Counted from the stretch's first letter, positions 1 to 9,470 are shown. The stretch is DNA of 35,369 nt from Salegentibacter sp. 24 (GCF_004362395.1 NZ_SNWE01000031.1:1-35369); one strand, 5' to 3'. The notes: generated by a model not told the origin, from the sequence alone. Made by a program: numbers and translations.

Positions 1-33
1 ATTTGAAGACCGCATTAGGCTCGATTTGGCAAC

Positions 34-63
34 CACTCCTTCGGGGGTACCCCCGAAGGAGTG
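34..63. repeat. Perfect 30-bp palindrome
   Basis: The 30 bases read identically on both strands with no spacer; the centre is GGTACC at about 46-51. It lies about 90 bases beyond the stop codon of the minus-strand STAND gene. There is no run of T on either side, so it is not a classical intrinsic terminator. A spacerless palindrome could be an operator, a recombinase or resolution site, or a cruciform. The rest of 1-152 shows no gene. Confidence 0.6.
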
Positions 64-152
64 AAGCAAAGGACAGAGTTCAGATTACACTCCCTTGGGA
101 ATTGAGGTGATAAAATGTATTCGCAAAATAGTACTAGAAATAATAGGGCATA

Positions 153-3100
153 TTAGAAGTCGGAAGGTCTTATGAATTTTTGCATTCGCTCATGTTCTGC
201 GTGATTATGTTCTGATTGAATTATCTTTTTTATAAATGCTTTGATTGGAATGATCTCAATCACCATTTTGGATTTTTCGACTATGGCCAGAATCCTTTCC
301 CACCTTTTTGCGTGTAATACACCCCAATTAACCTCACCCATTTGTACTCCTGGATTTCCTGGCCAATCTATTTGTTTGAAAAATTCTACATTGCTATTTA
401 AATCAAGAAAGAAAAGTAGTAATTCTTCAAATTTATCATTGAATTGCTTTCTGATTATATCAAATATGACTTCAATCTGTTTACGATTTTCTTGATTATT
501 TGTAATATATGATTTCAAGAAATTTAAGGCGTTTTTAGACTGTATTGTATCCAATTCATTAAATAATACGGATACGGAATGACCACCCAAACCAAAATAA
601 GGTTCTGCATCTACTAGAAATTCGATTACAGCAGATATTTCTTTAAATCTATCTGAAGTGTCCCATATAAATCCAATTTTCAAATTGTCATTCCTACGCC
701 CCAAATCATATTTCGAATAGAACACGTTGAAGAAATCAAATAAGAATTCAGGATAGGATACATAGAGGTTTTTAAATCCTTTCTTTTCATAATCAAAAGT
801 AAAACTGGTCTTACCTAGTGTGTATTGCTGAAAATATAGTTTGCTCATTAGAGCGTAATCATCCTTAAGTTGATCAAAGCCATCCGTATATGGATATTCT
901 GAGGTTCGTAAATTAATCCCTTCCTCAATTTTCTGCGATATAATATATAAAATTTCTTTTATGGCATCCGTTTTAACCAAGTTGAACTTTTTGTATTCTT
1001 GAATATAGAGATATGCGTTACAGTCGATGCTCTTAAGAGTGGATTTTAAATTATCGTAATAATTATTGTTGACGAAATCCGAAGGGAGTCGTTCGAAAAA
1101 AGTCAATTTCCAATAAATGGAATTCTCACCGCTCCAATTTTCTAATATGCTCCAGAGTTTCTTAGAGTTTAGTTTGGAACTTTTTACAATGACACTAATA
1201 GTTCGGTAAAGGCATCTAATCTTATAATTCTTGTTTAAATATTCTTCTAAAAGTTGCAATCCTATATCTTCGTCTTGCAAAAAATTTTCTTCGAAAATTA
1301 CCTCTAGCGACTTTTCTATCTGCGAATGATTTCGATCAATAATTGCCTGAGAATTATTTATACAATCAAAAAAAGCAGGAAAATCATTAATTGATTGAAA
1401 GGTGAAATTCTGTTTTAAATCATCTGACTTTACTCTCTCATATTCACGCCAATCTTCAAATTCATATTCCTCTTTGTCCCTGAACCTATTCCAATCCAAT
1501 TTTCTAAAATTTTTGTAGGCTTTTGTATTAAATGCAGATTCTAATTCATTAAAAATCTCCCCATCAATTCTATCTTCATTTGTTAATGATATTGATAAGT
1601 CATTTGCCGAATGAGATTCAATAAATGATTGGGGGGAAAAATTTTCTAGAATAAAAGGTATAAGAAACGACAGGTCATATTCCAATAGCTTGGGAGTTCT
1701 TTTTCTATATCCAGGGCGAAAATTATTTATTGATTTAATAACCTTGCTTCGGTAGTTGTCAAATAAAGTAAAGAGCGTTTTCCAAATTGTAGCCCTTAGT
1801 AATTCTATTTCTTTAGTCTGAGGTATAGGATAATCGTAAAAGGTAATTGTGTGTTTTCTTCCACCGTGTACTATATGAAATGAATGTTGAAGAAATGTTT
1901 CGGAAACAGCAAAAAAAGCTATACAGAAATGCTCTTTTCCTTTGGCAATTCTTGAACACATAAGTTCTATGAATTTACTTTGGCGGGCAAAGCCATACCG
2001 TTCGTCACGTTCATCGAATAAAAGAGTTTCCCGAATCCTTCGAATGAATTCTGGCAGATGTTCTGGCTTCTTTCTTATATATTCAAATGCCAGTATTACT
2101 GCGGGTTCAAAAGATTCAGTTTGATGGCGAAAGAATCTGGTTAGAAAATCAAGAGTTTGTTCTTTACTATGTACAAAATCATTCGTTTCATATTCTGTAA
2201 GATATTTTGGATTCTCTGGCTCCGATAGATTATTTATTTTCTGCCCGAAATAACTTAATACGTCTTCAGGTTTATAAAACCAAAATTGGTCCAAAAAAGT
2301 CAAAGTTTTGTTTTCATCATTTTGAATTCTTACCAAATATTTATCTAGTGCAGGATTTATTTTTGAAAAAACCTTATCGTATCCAAAAGAATTGTTGGCT
2401 GGAATTATTGTATCGGTATACCTATGTTTGTAACCATCAAAATAGTTAAAGAGTAATTTGTCAAAAGATAAGAGACCATCTTTAATAAAGACCAAGTAGA
2501 AAAAGTATGTGGCCATTACCTGTTCAGATATCCGAATGTGGTTGTATTGAACTTCTACTAATTCTTTTTTATGCAATTCCTCTACAGCTTCATTAAATTT
2601 ATAGTAGTCAATCTCAAAATTCTCTAAAATCGTTTCAATTACATCTTTGTCTTCCCTATTTATTGTGAAAAAGAATGAAATCAAACCAAGAACTTGCATC
2701 TGAACCTTATTCTGAAATATATCTAAGTCTGAAGTTACATTTTTAAAATATGTATCATAGAGCTCGGTAACATCTCCTGCTAAGAATTCATATTGTTTAT
2801 CGAGTGCGATTTTAGCACCCATTATGGCTAGTCTTGCATTGCCATCGGATAATTCGACGATTTTCTTCTGATACTTAGAATTCTGAATACCAAATGATTC
2901 ACTTTCAAGTAATTGAACAATCTCTTCGTCTGAAAATTTTGGAATGTCAATTGTTTCATTATCAAAAACAAACGATTCTTTAAGAATGTCTGTTAAGGCA
3001 TAATTTCTGACAGTTAAAACTAATTTAATTTTCCCTTTTCGGACTTCTTTAAAGACACCAAAAAGTTGTTGTAGGTTTATAAGTTGTCTGTTAGCATCAT

Positions 3101-3905
3101 CTACAAATAAAATGTAGTCATTATCCTGTTGTAATTGTATTTTTAAATCTTCGTAGATATCCACATCCTTTTTAACAATAACATAGGGAGTATATGAGGT
3201 ATTCTGCTCTAAAAACTGGTCAATTGATTTAAGAGCAATCTTTGTTTTTCCAACTCCTGCGGCTCCAGAAATAATTACGAGGTCTGATTCATTAATCGCA
3301 TCATTTATCTGTTTCAATTCATTTTCACGATGCAGAAATACGTTATCTAGTGGAGTAGATAAATTATTCGCTTTGTTATTGTATTCTGCTATAAATCCTG
3401 AAAGTGTTTGTATTTGTCCTGTTTCTAATTTTATGTCCAAAAATTCTCTAGCGAGGAGGAGGTATTTGGAGAGTATTTCAAGAGCTAATGTATCGACTCC
3501 AATCAATTCCAGTTTTATATTTTTGGATTGAGCATATTCCTGTATTTTAACCTCTTGGGCAGTTTTTAATCTTCCGTTAAAACAAATTATAATTCTGTCT
3601 ATTTGTTTAGAGGCAACTTTGGTAATTGATCCGTCCAAACACTTATCAATATCCTCTTTCATTTTTTCTGGTAATGAAGAAGATTGCGTTGTGTGTTCAA
3701 CATAACCCAATTTATTGTTAGACAAACGGATAAATGAATCCGGCGTACCTTTTACGGTTTTCTCTTTCCCAAATTGGCTGCCAGTACGTTCAATACTTGT
3801 AAATTCTCGCTCTCTTAGGACTAAGTATGTATCGCAAAGATTTTGAAATCTTGCACTGTTTATTTGGTGAAGTCTATTCTCAATATCTTGAAGTCTACCA
3901 GACAT
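153..3905 (-). CDS. STAND NTPase with N-terminal nuclease-like domain (Avs-like defence protein)
   Basis: This 1,250-aa protein looks like an antiviral STAND sensor/effector. Residues 15-160 resemble an Mrr/restriction-endonuclease-like fold: PD at 55-56 and E70 in YVEHTTQ fit a PD-(D/E)xK layout, although the usual Lys is Thr. Residues 190-500 are a P-loop NTPase: Walker A GAAGVGKT at 214-221, Walker B FVDD at 267-270, and TVR at 298-300. The arrangement resembles the nSTAND3 families. The remaining ~700 residues have no recognisable motif and are probably the sensor; STAND proteins normally carry their repeat sensor there. The ATG at 3905 is preferred over an in-frame TTG at 3914. The gene lies 50 bases downstream of the ATPase gene in the same direction, so it may be cargo of the mobile-element operon. 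In this family, phage-protein recognition is expected to trigger oligomerisation and nucleic-acid cleavage; that is inference here. Confidence 0.8.
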   Translation of the reverse strand: MSGRLQDIENRLHQINSARFQNLCDTYLVLREREFTSIERTGSQFGKEKTVKGTPDSFIRLSNNKLGYVEHTTQSSSLPEKMKEDIDKCLDGSITKVASKQIDRIIICFNGRLKTAQEVKIQEYAQSKNIKLELIGVDTLALEILSKYLLLAREFLDIKLETGQIQTLSGFIAEYNNKANNLSTPLDNVFLHRENELKQINDAINESDLVIISGAAGVGKTKIALKSIDQFLEQNTSYTPYVIVKKDVDIYEDLKIQLQQDNDYILFVDDANRQLINLQQLFGVFKEVRKGKIKLVLTVRNYALTDILKESFVFDNETIDIPKFSDEEIVQLLESESFGIQNSKYQKKIVELSDGNARLAIMGAKIALDKQYEFLAGDVTELYDTYFKNVTSDLDIFQNKVQMQVLGLISFFFTINREDKDVIETILENFEIDYYKFNEAVEELHKKELVEVQYNHIRISEQVMATYFFYLVFIKDGLLSFDKLLFNYFDGYKHRYTDTIIPANNSFGYDKVFSKINPALDKYLVRIQNDENKTLTFLDQFWFYKPEDVLSYFGQKINNLSEPENPKYLTEYETNDFVHSKEQTLDFLTRFFRHQTESFEPAVILAFEYIRKKPEHLPEFIRRIRETLLFDERDERYGFARQSKFIELMCSRIAKGKEHFCIAFFAVSETFLQHSFHIVHGGRKHTITFYDYPIPQTKEIELLRATIWKTLFTLFDNYRSKVIKSINNFRPGYRKRTPKLLEYDLSFLIPFILENFSPQSFIESHSANDLSISLTNEDRIDGEIFNELESAFNTKAYKNFRKLDWNRFRDKEEYEFEDWREYERVKSDDLKQNFTFQSINDFPAFFDCINNSQAIIDRNHSQIEKSLEVIFEENFLQDEDIGLQLLEEYLNKNYKIRCLYRTISVIVKSSKLNSKKLWSILENWSGENSIYWKLTFFERLPSDFVNNNYYDNLKSTLKSIDCNAYLYIQEYKKFNLVKTDAIKEILYIISQKIEEGINLRTSEYPYTDGFDQLKDDYALMSKLYFQQYTLGKTSFTFDYEKKGFKNLYVSYPEFLFDFFNVFYSKYDLGRRNDNLKIGFIWDTSDRFKEISAVIEFLVDAEPYFGLGGHSVSVLFNELDTIQSKNALNFLKSYITNNQENRKQIEVIFDIIRKQFNDKFEELLLFFLDLNSNVEFFKQIDWPGNPGVQMGEVNWGVLHAKRWERILAIVEKSKMVIEIIPIKAFIKKIIQSEHNHAEHERMQKFIRPSDF

Positions 3906-3955
3906 AATATTCAATATTTGAAATTAAAGATAGATCCAAGTTACTAAAAACTCAT

Positions 3956-4618
3956 CTACTTCCTCTTATCCCCAGCATTCCTATCAAAAGCTACTAAATT
4001 AAATAATTCACGCATCCGGCTACGAACACGGTTACCATATCGTTCTTCCAGTTCTTCTGCATTTAAATTCGTAGTGGCGTGGGTCCTTAGCTTTTTACGG
4101 GTCTCAAGGAAGAGTTCATACCGGGATAACAGCACTTCACCCATAACGTTTAGATCCTTACCATAGAATCTTCCAGGGGGTTCTACGCCAAGGTCATCAA
4201 AACAAAAAAACTTAGTATCGCCATAATCCTTAATAGTTTTATAGCCTATATGGTTGAAACTAAATGTAACATTTCGGCAGGGAATCATTTCATAAGGACG
4301 CTGCCTGGGAGCCAAATGCCTTAGGAGCTTCATTAGAGAAGTCTTACCACATCCTACAGGCCCGGACAGTAATATTCCCTTTTCTAGATCGAGACCATAT
4401 TTTTTACAGATTGCTTCATCCCGGATGAAATAGGAGGTGAGTTTTAAGAGAATAGCCTTGTCTTCTTTGTAAATCTTAAATTGCTTTCCAAAAAGTAGCT
4501 TGCCCTTAGCATCGAGATATTTTAAAATTTTGGGAAAGTCATAATGAACGCAAGTCCCATCGAATTTCCCCAGGGAATACTCCACACCGCCTTCGGTTAT
4601 TTTAGAGGGGTTGTCCAT
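3956..4618 (-). CDS. DnaC/IstB-like AAA+ ATPase of a mobile element
   Basis: The protein has 220 aa. Walker A GPVGCGKT is at residues 86-93 and the Walker B-like FCFDDLG at 138-144. The later ATTNL (sensor-like) and the C-terminal RYGNRVRSRMRELF follow the DnaC/IstB helicase-loader pattern. Its start overlaps the end of the preceding gene by 17 bases, so the two are probably translationally coupled. In Bacteroidota genomic islands, an HTH gene, a replication-type gene and a small ATPase often occur in this order. A role in loading a helicase on the excised element is inferred. It lacks the domains expected of an IS21 IstB partner, and no IstA-like transposase is adjacent. Confidence 0.8.
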   Translation of the reverse strand: MDNPSKITEGGVEYSLGKFDGTCVHYDFPKILKYLDAKGKLLFGKQFKIYKEDKAILLKLTSYFIRDEAICKKYGLDLEKGILLSGPVGCGKTSLMKLLRHLAPRQRPYEMIPCRNVTFSFNHIGYKTIKDYGDTKFFCFDDLGVEPPGRFYGKDLNVMGEVLLSRYELFLETRKKLRTHATTNLNAEELEERYGNRVRSRMRELFNLVAFDRNAGDKRK

Positions 4619-5357
4619 AATCTTTATTTTTAGTGGTTCGCAAGTTGTCCCGGAAATGGGACACCTCCTGCTTTTTATTTAATCTATTTTTTTCTTTCAT
4701 AAGCGATTTTTGTTCGACCCAATATTTTGCTAGAGCTCTCCAATCTCTCACGTCAGAACCATCGCTTGTCTGCCACTGCCTGTCTTCATAGTACTCGTAA
4801 AACTCTTTTCCATCATCAGGATTAAAATTTTTATCATTAAAAAAATCTAAAACTATCTGCAAGCTGTTTGGTTGTTTATTATGTTTTATTGGTTTAGTAT
4901 TGTTTATAGTAGATACCAATACTTGTCCACCTGAGGGACGCTGCGAGTACACAGCTTGTTCATTATTGGGAGGGTACCGGTTCACTACTGGTTCTCGTAT
5001 GGGATGGTAGCGTTCCGCAAGATGTTCTAATTTGGGATCGTAATAGTCTTCTGCAGGTTCATCACCTGTCCCAATAATGGCCATCTTAATTTTACTGCCT
5101 TTGTAAGGATTATTTGATGGGAAGTAGCAAAGGTATTCCCAGGTATCAAGATCGGTTACACACCTGTGATAGGTAGATTTAGAACCGATCTTGGCTACTT
5201 GCATTAAATCCCTGCGGTTTACAAAAAAATCCTTTGCAAACCGGCTACTATTCCATTCCTGGAATAAGGCCATATATAAGCTAATATGGGTAGGATTCAA
5301 GCGATCATCATAATAGAACTTCTCAAAAGCGGCGTTTAATTGCTTGATATAGTTCAT
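4602..5357 (-). CDS. Winged-helix, replication-type protein of the mobile element
   Basis: The protein has 251 aa and no named family that I can assign. The first ~100 residues look like a winged-helix fold typical of plasmid/phage replication initiators (HISLYMALFQEWN, then NRRDLMQVAKIGSKSTYHR). The C-terminal part has FYEYYEDRQWQTSDG followed by VRDWRALAKYWVEQ. That W/DW pattern is shared by many phage and island proteins that act with DnaC-like loaders. It begins 2 bases after the HTH gene and overlaps the ATPase gene by 17 bases, so the three form one operon. A DNA-binding role in replication or maintenance of the excised element is inferred. Confidence 0.7.
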   Translation of the reverse strand: MNYIKQLNAAFEKFYYDDRLNPTHISLYMALFQEWNSSRFAKDFFVNRRDLMQVAKIGSKSTYHRCVTDLDTWEYLCYFPSNNPYKGSKIKMAIIGTGDEPAEDYYDPKLEHLAERYHPIREPVVNRYPPNNEQAVYSQRPSGGQVLVSTINNTKPIKHNKQPNSLQIVLDFFNDKNFNPDDGKEFYEYYEDRQWQTSDGSDVRDWRALAKYWVEQKSLMKEKNRLNKKQEVSHFRDNLRTTKNKDYGQPL

Positions 5358-5359
5358 TG

Positions 5360-5641
5360 CTATAGATCTAAATTAAGTACACGATTCTCTTCCATGACCT
5401 TTTGAATTTCAGCAGCATCGTAATAAATAATACCTCCTATCTTAGTATAGGGTAGCGTCCCATTTATTCGTAAATTTTGAAGCGTTCCCGGGCTTATTTG
5501 TAAATAATCCATGACCTCTGCAGATTTTAGGTATTTTTTTATTTTACCTGATTTTTGCTGGTTCAACAGTTGTTTAATGTCTTCGAGTAATTCCATTTTG
5601 AAATCCTGAAGATCGTCTGTAGTAATAATTGATGTTGGCAT
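5360..5641 (-). CDS. Excisionase-like HTH protein (helix-turn-helix_17 / MerR-like)
   Basis: A 93-aa protein with a compact DNA-binding domain at residues ~40-88: YLKSAEVMDYLQIS, then GTLQNLRINGTLPYTKIGG and a final YYDAAEIQKVM. This is the helix-turn-helix_17 pattern of excisionase-like proteins on Bacteroidota conjugative and mobilisable transposons. It is the first gene of the minus-strand operon that runs into the winged-helix and ATPase genes. RteC-type proteins activate excision genes on CTnDOT-like elements, and rteC lies just upstream, so this gene is a plausible RteC target. That link is inferred. Confidence 0.8.
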   Translation of the reverse strand: MPTSIITTDDLQDFKMELLEDIKQLLNQQKSGKIKKYLKSAEVMDYLQISPGTLQNLRINGTLPYTKIGGIIYYDAAEIQKVMEENRVLNLDL

Positions 5642-5746
5642 AATAGAACAAATTTTATGGCTCGGAACATTTCATTTGTTTGTTCCTGACCTGGTTTATA
5701 ATTGTTCTATAAAATTGAAATTGTTTGCAGGAAATAATTCCCTAGG

Positions 5747-5878
5747 TTTTTCGTAGTACGAAAAAGTTTAACGTTTAATAGAAAATGACGAGGATTGCTA
5801 TAATTTGAGGTAAAGGTAGGAGGGAAGTAGCAGAAATTCTTTGTAAAATTAATGTAGAGCTGATTTTCGTAGTTACGA
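5747..5878. promoter_or_regulatory. Two related palindromic motifs between rteC and the HTH gene
   Basis: At 5747-5765 there is a 19-base perfect palindrome around a single central G (TTTTTCGTA-G-TACGAAAAA). At 5864-5878 the related TTTTCGTAGTTACGA occurs. The 251-base gap between rteC and the excisionase-like gene holds no ORF, and both motifs lie in it. Two copies of a TTCGTA..TACGA motif in a control region suggest operator sites, perhaps for RteC or the HTH protein. A terminator is less likely because there is little G+C in the stem. Confidence 0.4.
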
Positions 5879-5892
5879 TTTACTTCGAAAAT

Positions 5893-6726
5893 TCACCTTT
5901 CATCATCCTGGCGCATTTTTGCTTCCAATTTTGCAGCTATTTGGTGAAGATATTTACTTCTAGGATCTTTTCTGGCTCTCATCTCACCATATGTTTTATG
6001 ATAGTTATCGAGCTTAATATTAAAAAAATCTTCAAAGGCAGAGATAAGCGTTTTAAGATCCGCAGTCCCATTGTTGATATCTCCTTTAAGATATAAACTA
6101 TAGATTACCTCTACTAAAGAAGTTTTGGATCCGGACCATCGTAATAAATTTGGTTGGCGTTCCCGGAAATTCCCAATGCTTCCGGGCTGTATCAATTCTA
6201 ATTTCTCTCGGATATAATGGATGTACCTGTATAAAGCCTGGACTTTAGACCAAAGCATATCGTGGCTGGTCGAAAATTCAGGATTTTGATAATAGTTAAT
6301 AGTTGGGCTAAAGGAGAAATCCATTTTTCCACTGCGACTGAAAAATTGTGGATCCAGGTAATTGTGGTTTTGCTCCATATAGTTGACAAAACTGTTATTT
6401 TCAGAAAAAAATCTATTGATCTTTTTAATCTCCTTTTCCAAATAACGAACTTTATGAGAGTTACCGACTTTCGGGAGCTTTAATTCACAAGACCTGACTT
6501 CGGTAAAATAAATAAGATAGCTCATCGGGAAAGGTTTTATATTTTTAAAAAACTCAATTTCCGCTTGAGTATTTTCAAAATCATTCTTATCAACTTGCTT
6601 TTGTAATTTGGAAAGAATTTTAATACATAAACTAATGCCATCTTCAGCTTTCTTCAAATCAGATTTACCTGACTGAATTAGGCTTTCAACATTTTCGCTG
6701 AATATCGACATTGTTTTCTCGAACAT
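5893..6726 (-). CDS. rteC: RteC-family regulator of mobile-element excision
   Basis: A 277-aa protein matching the RteC family (known from CTnDOT, where RteC activates the excision operon). Typical features are EIEFFKNIKPFPMSYLIYFTEV near the N-terminus, the central YLDPQFFSRSG and STSHDMLWSKVQALYRY, and the C-terminal DNA-binding half starting LLRWSGSKTSLVEVIYSLY and ending in RARKDPRSKYLHQIAAKL. I start at the ATG at 6726; an upstream TTG at 6777 would add 17 residues not expected for the family. The gene faces the HTH/ATPase operon 251 bases downstream on the same strand. It marks this side of the window as part of an integrative element even though no integrase is visible. Confidence 0.88.
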   Translation of the reverse strand: MFEKTMSIFSENVESLIQSGKSDLKKAEDGISLCIKILSKLQKQVDKNDFENTQAEIEFFKNIKPFPMSYLIYFTEVRSCELKLPKVGNSHKVRYLEKEIKKINRFFSENNSFVNYMEQNHNYLDPQFFSRSGKMDFSFSPTINYYQNPEFSTSHDMLWSKVQALYRYIHYIREKLELIQPGSIGNFRERQPNLLRWSGSKTSLVEVIYSLYLKGDINNGTADLKTLISAFEDFFNIKLDNYHKTYGEMRARKDPRSKYLHQIAAKLEAKMRQDDER

Positions 6727-6828
6727 GAGATTTGTATTTAATAAAAACAAATAATGCCTTTGCTGTGCTATTTTCAATACGGCTTTTTATAGGGTAAATA
6801 TTAAAAAATATGCTTCAAAGGGGGGGTG

Positions 6829-9246
6829 TTAATCTTTACGTAACCAATCTAAAGCTTCAAGACTAAAGTTGTCATCCGCTTGAACATAGGCTATTTTAGG
6901 TATTAAAGTGGCTCCCAATTTCTTTTTTTCAAAACTGGCGCTAAGGCCAAAATTAATTTTTTCGAACTTTAAAATCCCGGCCGTTTTTATTGCCTGGAGT
7001 AAAAGCTGGCGATAGACATTTAATTTTTCATTATATTCATAATCCACGCCTACAAAAGCGGGTATGAAAGTTTTTCCAGATCGCGTTATAAACATCACAC
7101 CTACGATCTTATCCAATGCGTCGGGATTATCTGCTTTAAGATATAATGTTAGAAAATCCCACTTCGGACTTTTAACCATTTCAGTAAATAGCTTTTTAGG
7201 AAATTTAAAAGTGTTAATTCCTAAATTGTTACTCCAAACCTCTTCAAATAACTGGTAATATTTGTCAATTTGTTCTGGGGTAGGGGAGCATACGATCCTG
7301 GTTTTAAAATAGTTCTCAAATGCCTTGATATCCTTTCTGAAATGTTTCCTGGAGCGTTTACTGAGTGTGGAAATATATTGTTCTTCATTTCGCCAATTGA
7401 AATTGGCAATTTCACAGGAATCGGGCATTTCTAAGGAAATAAAACCTTGCTTGTGAAGAAAAGCGTTCAACGTATTTGTTTTTTCAAAATCCCTTAAAAT
7501 GATGAGTTTAGCCCCTACGTTAGACTTTATTTCATCAATTTTCTTCAGAAATAACCGCATCGAGCGAATATGTAATGGATGATCATCGTCTAAAAACAAA
7601 TGGGCTCCCTCTGAAAAAACTGATCCTAAGGATAGCACCATATCGGTCATATAATAGGGATCCTGTTCACGTATTTCTTCAATGGCTTTCGAGGTTTTTG
7701 CATCCGATAGCATATCATTTTTTAAAAGCGCACTGGTAAGGGGTGCCGCCAAAATGATTTTCCCTATTTTGTCTTTTATGGTAATGTAATGGAAGGCCCA
7801 ATTATGCTCCTTTAAATTATTATTGGTAAACACTTTCTCTAAAAAATCAAGACCGTCCCAATCAAATGTACCTTTTCCGAAAAAACAGGTATCCCATTCC
7901 GATTTATTTATTTGTTGAATGGTTTGGGTATATTCCAGATTTAGCTCTTCCATTTGAGTAGTTACAGGATTATTCTTTTCGGTTGTTTGGATTCCAAATG
8001 ATTTGTAAATCCTGGTTAAATCAGTATGGGTTTCTTCCATAGCCAGGGGAAAGTAATAATTCATCGCATCCACTAGGGCCTGAATATCTTTCAATTCGTT
8101 ATGCCTAGAAATCGTGATTCTAACTCCGGTATTTTTAACCGGAACTGCTGGAAACAAACCAAGATTAACAAAAAAACCGGCATTCATCATTTTGCGTACA
8201 AAATTATATCCTGTAGCCGGTAACCCTGTACCAATATAAAATACCGGGGAGGTATTCTTATGTACCAGCGGTAGATCTGAAGCCTCTAGTAATTTATTAA
8301 AATATTCAATTTTAGCAGCTAAACCTGACTGTAGCTCATAGATTTCAGGGGAGAGATGAATTTCCGCAGAAGCAGTGGCAGCAGCAACTGAAGCAGGTTC
8401 CAATTGGGCTGAAAATGTTAGGGGTCCTCCGAAATTTTTAATTTTTTTATGCAATTTTTTATCAGGACATACTAGCACTGCACCACTAGCCCCAAAAGTT
8501 TTACTCAACGTGCCGATTAAGAGTAGATTCTGGGGAAGCTCTTTCAATACAGACATAACATAACCCGAACCGTGCTTTCCTTTCCAACTCATTCCGTGCA
8601 CATCATCTATATAGAGGTGTAATTGCGGGTACTTTTTGGACAACTCCATTAAGTCCTGTAAAGGGGCAAAATCCCCGTACATGGAATAAACCCCGTCTGC
8701 CATATACCAAATTTTATTGGCCTTATTTCTTAAGTCTTTGATATAATGTTCCAGCATATCCATATTGCTATGCCTGATCATCCTTACTGTTACTCCTTTT
8801 GATTTTAAAACCTCCGTGGCACTTTGAACACTCCAATGTACCTGGTGATCCAAGATCACCGCATCACCATCCCTTATAGCTGTGGGAATGACTGCTAAAT
8901 GCCCAAGTGTACTATTTTTAGTAATGAGTATGGGGTGCTGGTACATTTCAAATATTTTTTCTTCCAGCGGAGCATAGAGCGGGTGCGAAATATATGTTTT
9001 GGATAGTGGAAACTGGGTTCCGTATTTTTCTATAGCATCTATTGCTGCTCTTTTTAACCTTTTATCTTGTTCAAGTCCCAAGTAACCCGTTGTTCCGAAG
9101 TGATAAGAAGGTTTACCGTTAATGGTTATACGCCGTCCGTTTAATTCATTGCCCTCTGCATGGAGATGGATTACTCCTGCATCGGAGGCATTAGTGATTA
9201 CTTCATCAACCGTATCCAGAAAATTATTGTGTTTAACCTTAGCCAT
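6829..9246 (-). CDS. Fused alpha-oxoamine synthase (PLP) and GNAT/FemAB-like acyltransferase
   Basis: An 805-aa two-domain enzyme. Residues ~30-400 form a fold-type I alpha-oxoamine synthase (the family of KBL, BioF, serine palmitoyltransferase and cysteate acyltransferase). The PLP-stacking histidine region is DHQVHWS (133-139), the cofactor-binding YIDDVHG is at 212-218, and the Schiff-base lysine is K249 in GTLSKTFGASG. Residues ~430-800 resemble the FemAB/BioF2-like GNAT domain: a basic SKRSRKHFRKDI stretch near 625, a central VGVMFITRSG, and NFGLSASFEKKKLGA near the end. Family members are usually single-domain and about 400 aa. One polypeptide could condense an amino acid with an acyl thioester and then N-acylate the product, as in sphingolipid or sulfonolipid synthesis. 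The substrate is unknown and the coupling is inference. The DUF7793-like and AraC genes are divergent, 224 bases away. Confidence 0.85.
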   Translation of the reverse strand: MAKVKHNNFLDTVDEVITNASDAGVIHLHAEGNELNGRRITINGKPSYHFGTTGYLGLEQDKRLKRAAIDAIEKYGTQFPLSKTYISHPLYAPLEEKIFEMYQHPILITKNSTLGHLAVIPTAIRDGDAVILDHQVHWSVQSATEVLKSKGVTVRMIRHSNMDMLEHYIKDLRNKANKIWYMADGVYSMYGDFAPLQDLMELSKKYPQLHLYIDDVHGMSWKGKHGSGYVMSVLKELPQNLLLIGTLSKTFGASGAVLVCPDKKLHKKIKNFGGPLTFSAQLEPASVAAATASAEIHLSPEIYELQSGLAAKIEYFNKLLEASDLPLVHKNTSPVFYIGTGLPATGYNFVRKMMNAGFFVNLGLFPAVPVKNTGVRITISRHNELKDIQALVDAMNYYFPLAMEETHTDLTRIYKSFGIQTTEKNNPVTTQMEELNLEYTQTIQQINKSEWDTCFFGKGTFDWDGLDFLEKVFTNNNLKEHNWAFHYITIKDKIGKIILAAPLTSALLKNDMLSDAKTSKAIEEIREQDPYYMTDMVLSLGSVFSEGAHLFLDDDHPLHIRSMRLFLKKIDEIKSNVGAKLIILRDFEKTNTLNAFLHKQGFISLEMPDSCEIANFNWRNEEQYISTLSKRSRKHFRKDIKAFENYFKTRIVCSPTPEQIDKYYQLFEEVWSNNLGINTFKFPKKLFTEMVKSPKWDFLTLYLKADNPDALDKIVGVMFITRSGKTFIPAFVGVDYEYNEKLNVYRQLLLQAIKTAGILKFEKINFGLSASFEKKKLGATLIPKIAYVQADDNFSLEALDWLRKD

Positions 9247-9470
9247 AATTTTTGATATGAAAATTTCCTTTTCAAGCTATGATAAATATCTATTATAATT
9301 CTGTGCGTTACAATAAAAAGTCTTTTCAGAACAGTTATTCGGCTTTTCGTTCAAATAGCTTTAAAACTTATGAGAATAACTTTATCACATAATATATAAT
9401 TCAAGAAAAATGTTCTGGTAAGACGTATTGGGATTTTGTTTTATATTAGTGATATCCAAATTATTACGGG

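Noticed and set aside
3956-4618. IS21 IstB helper of an insertion sequence
   Set aside because: No IstA transposase is adjacent; coupling to the winged-helix and excisionase-like genes fits an integrative element.
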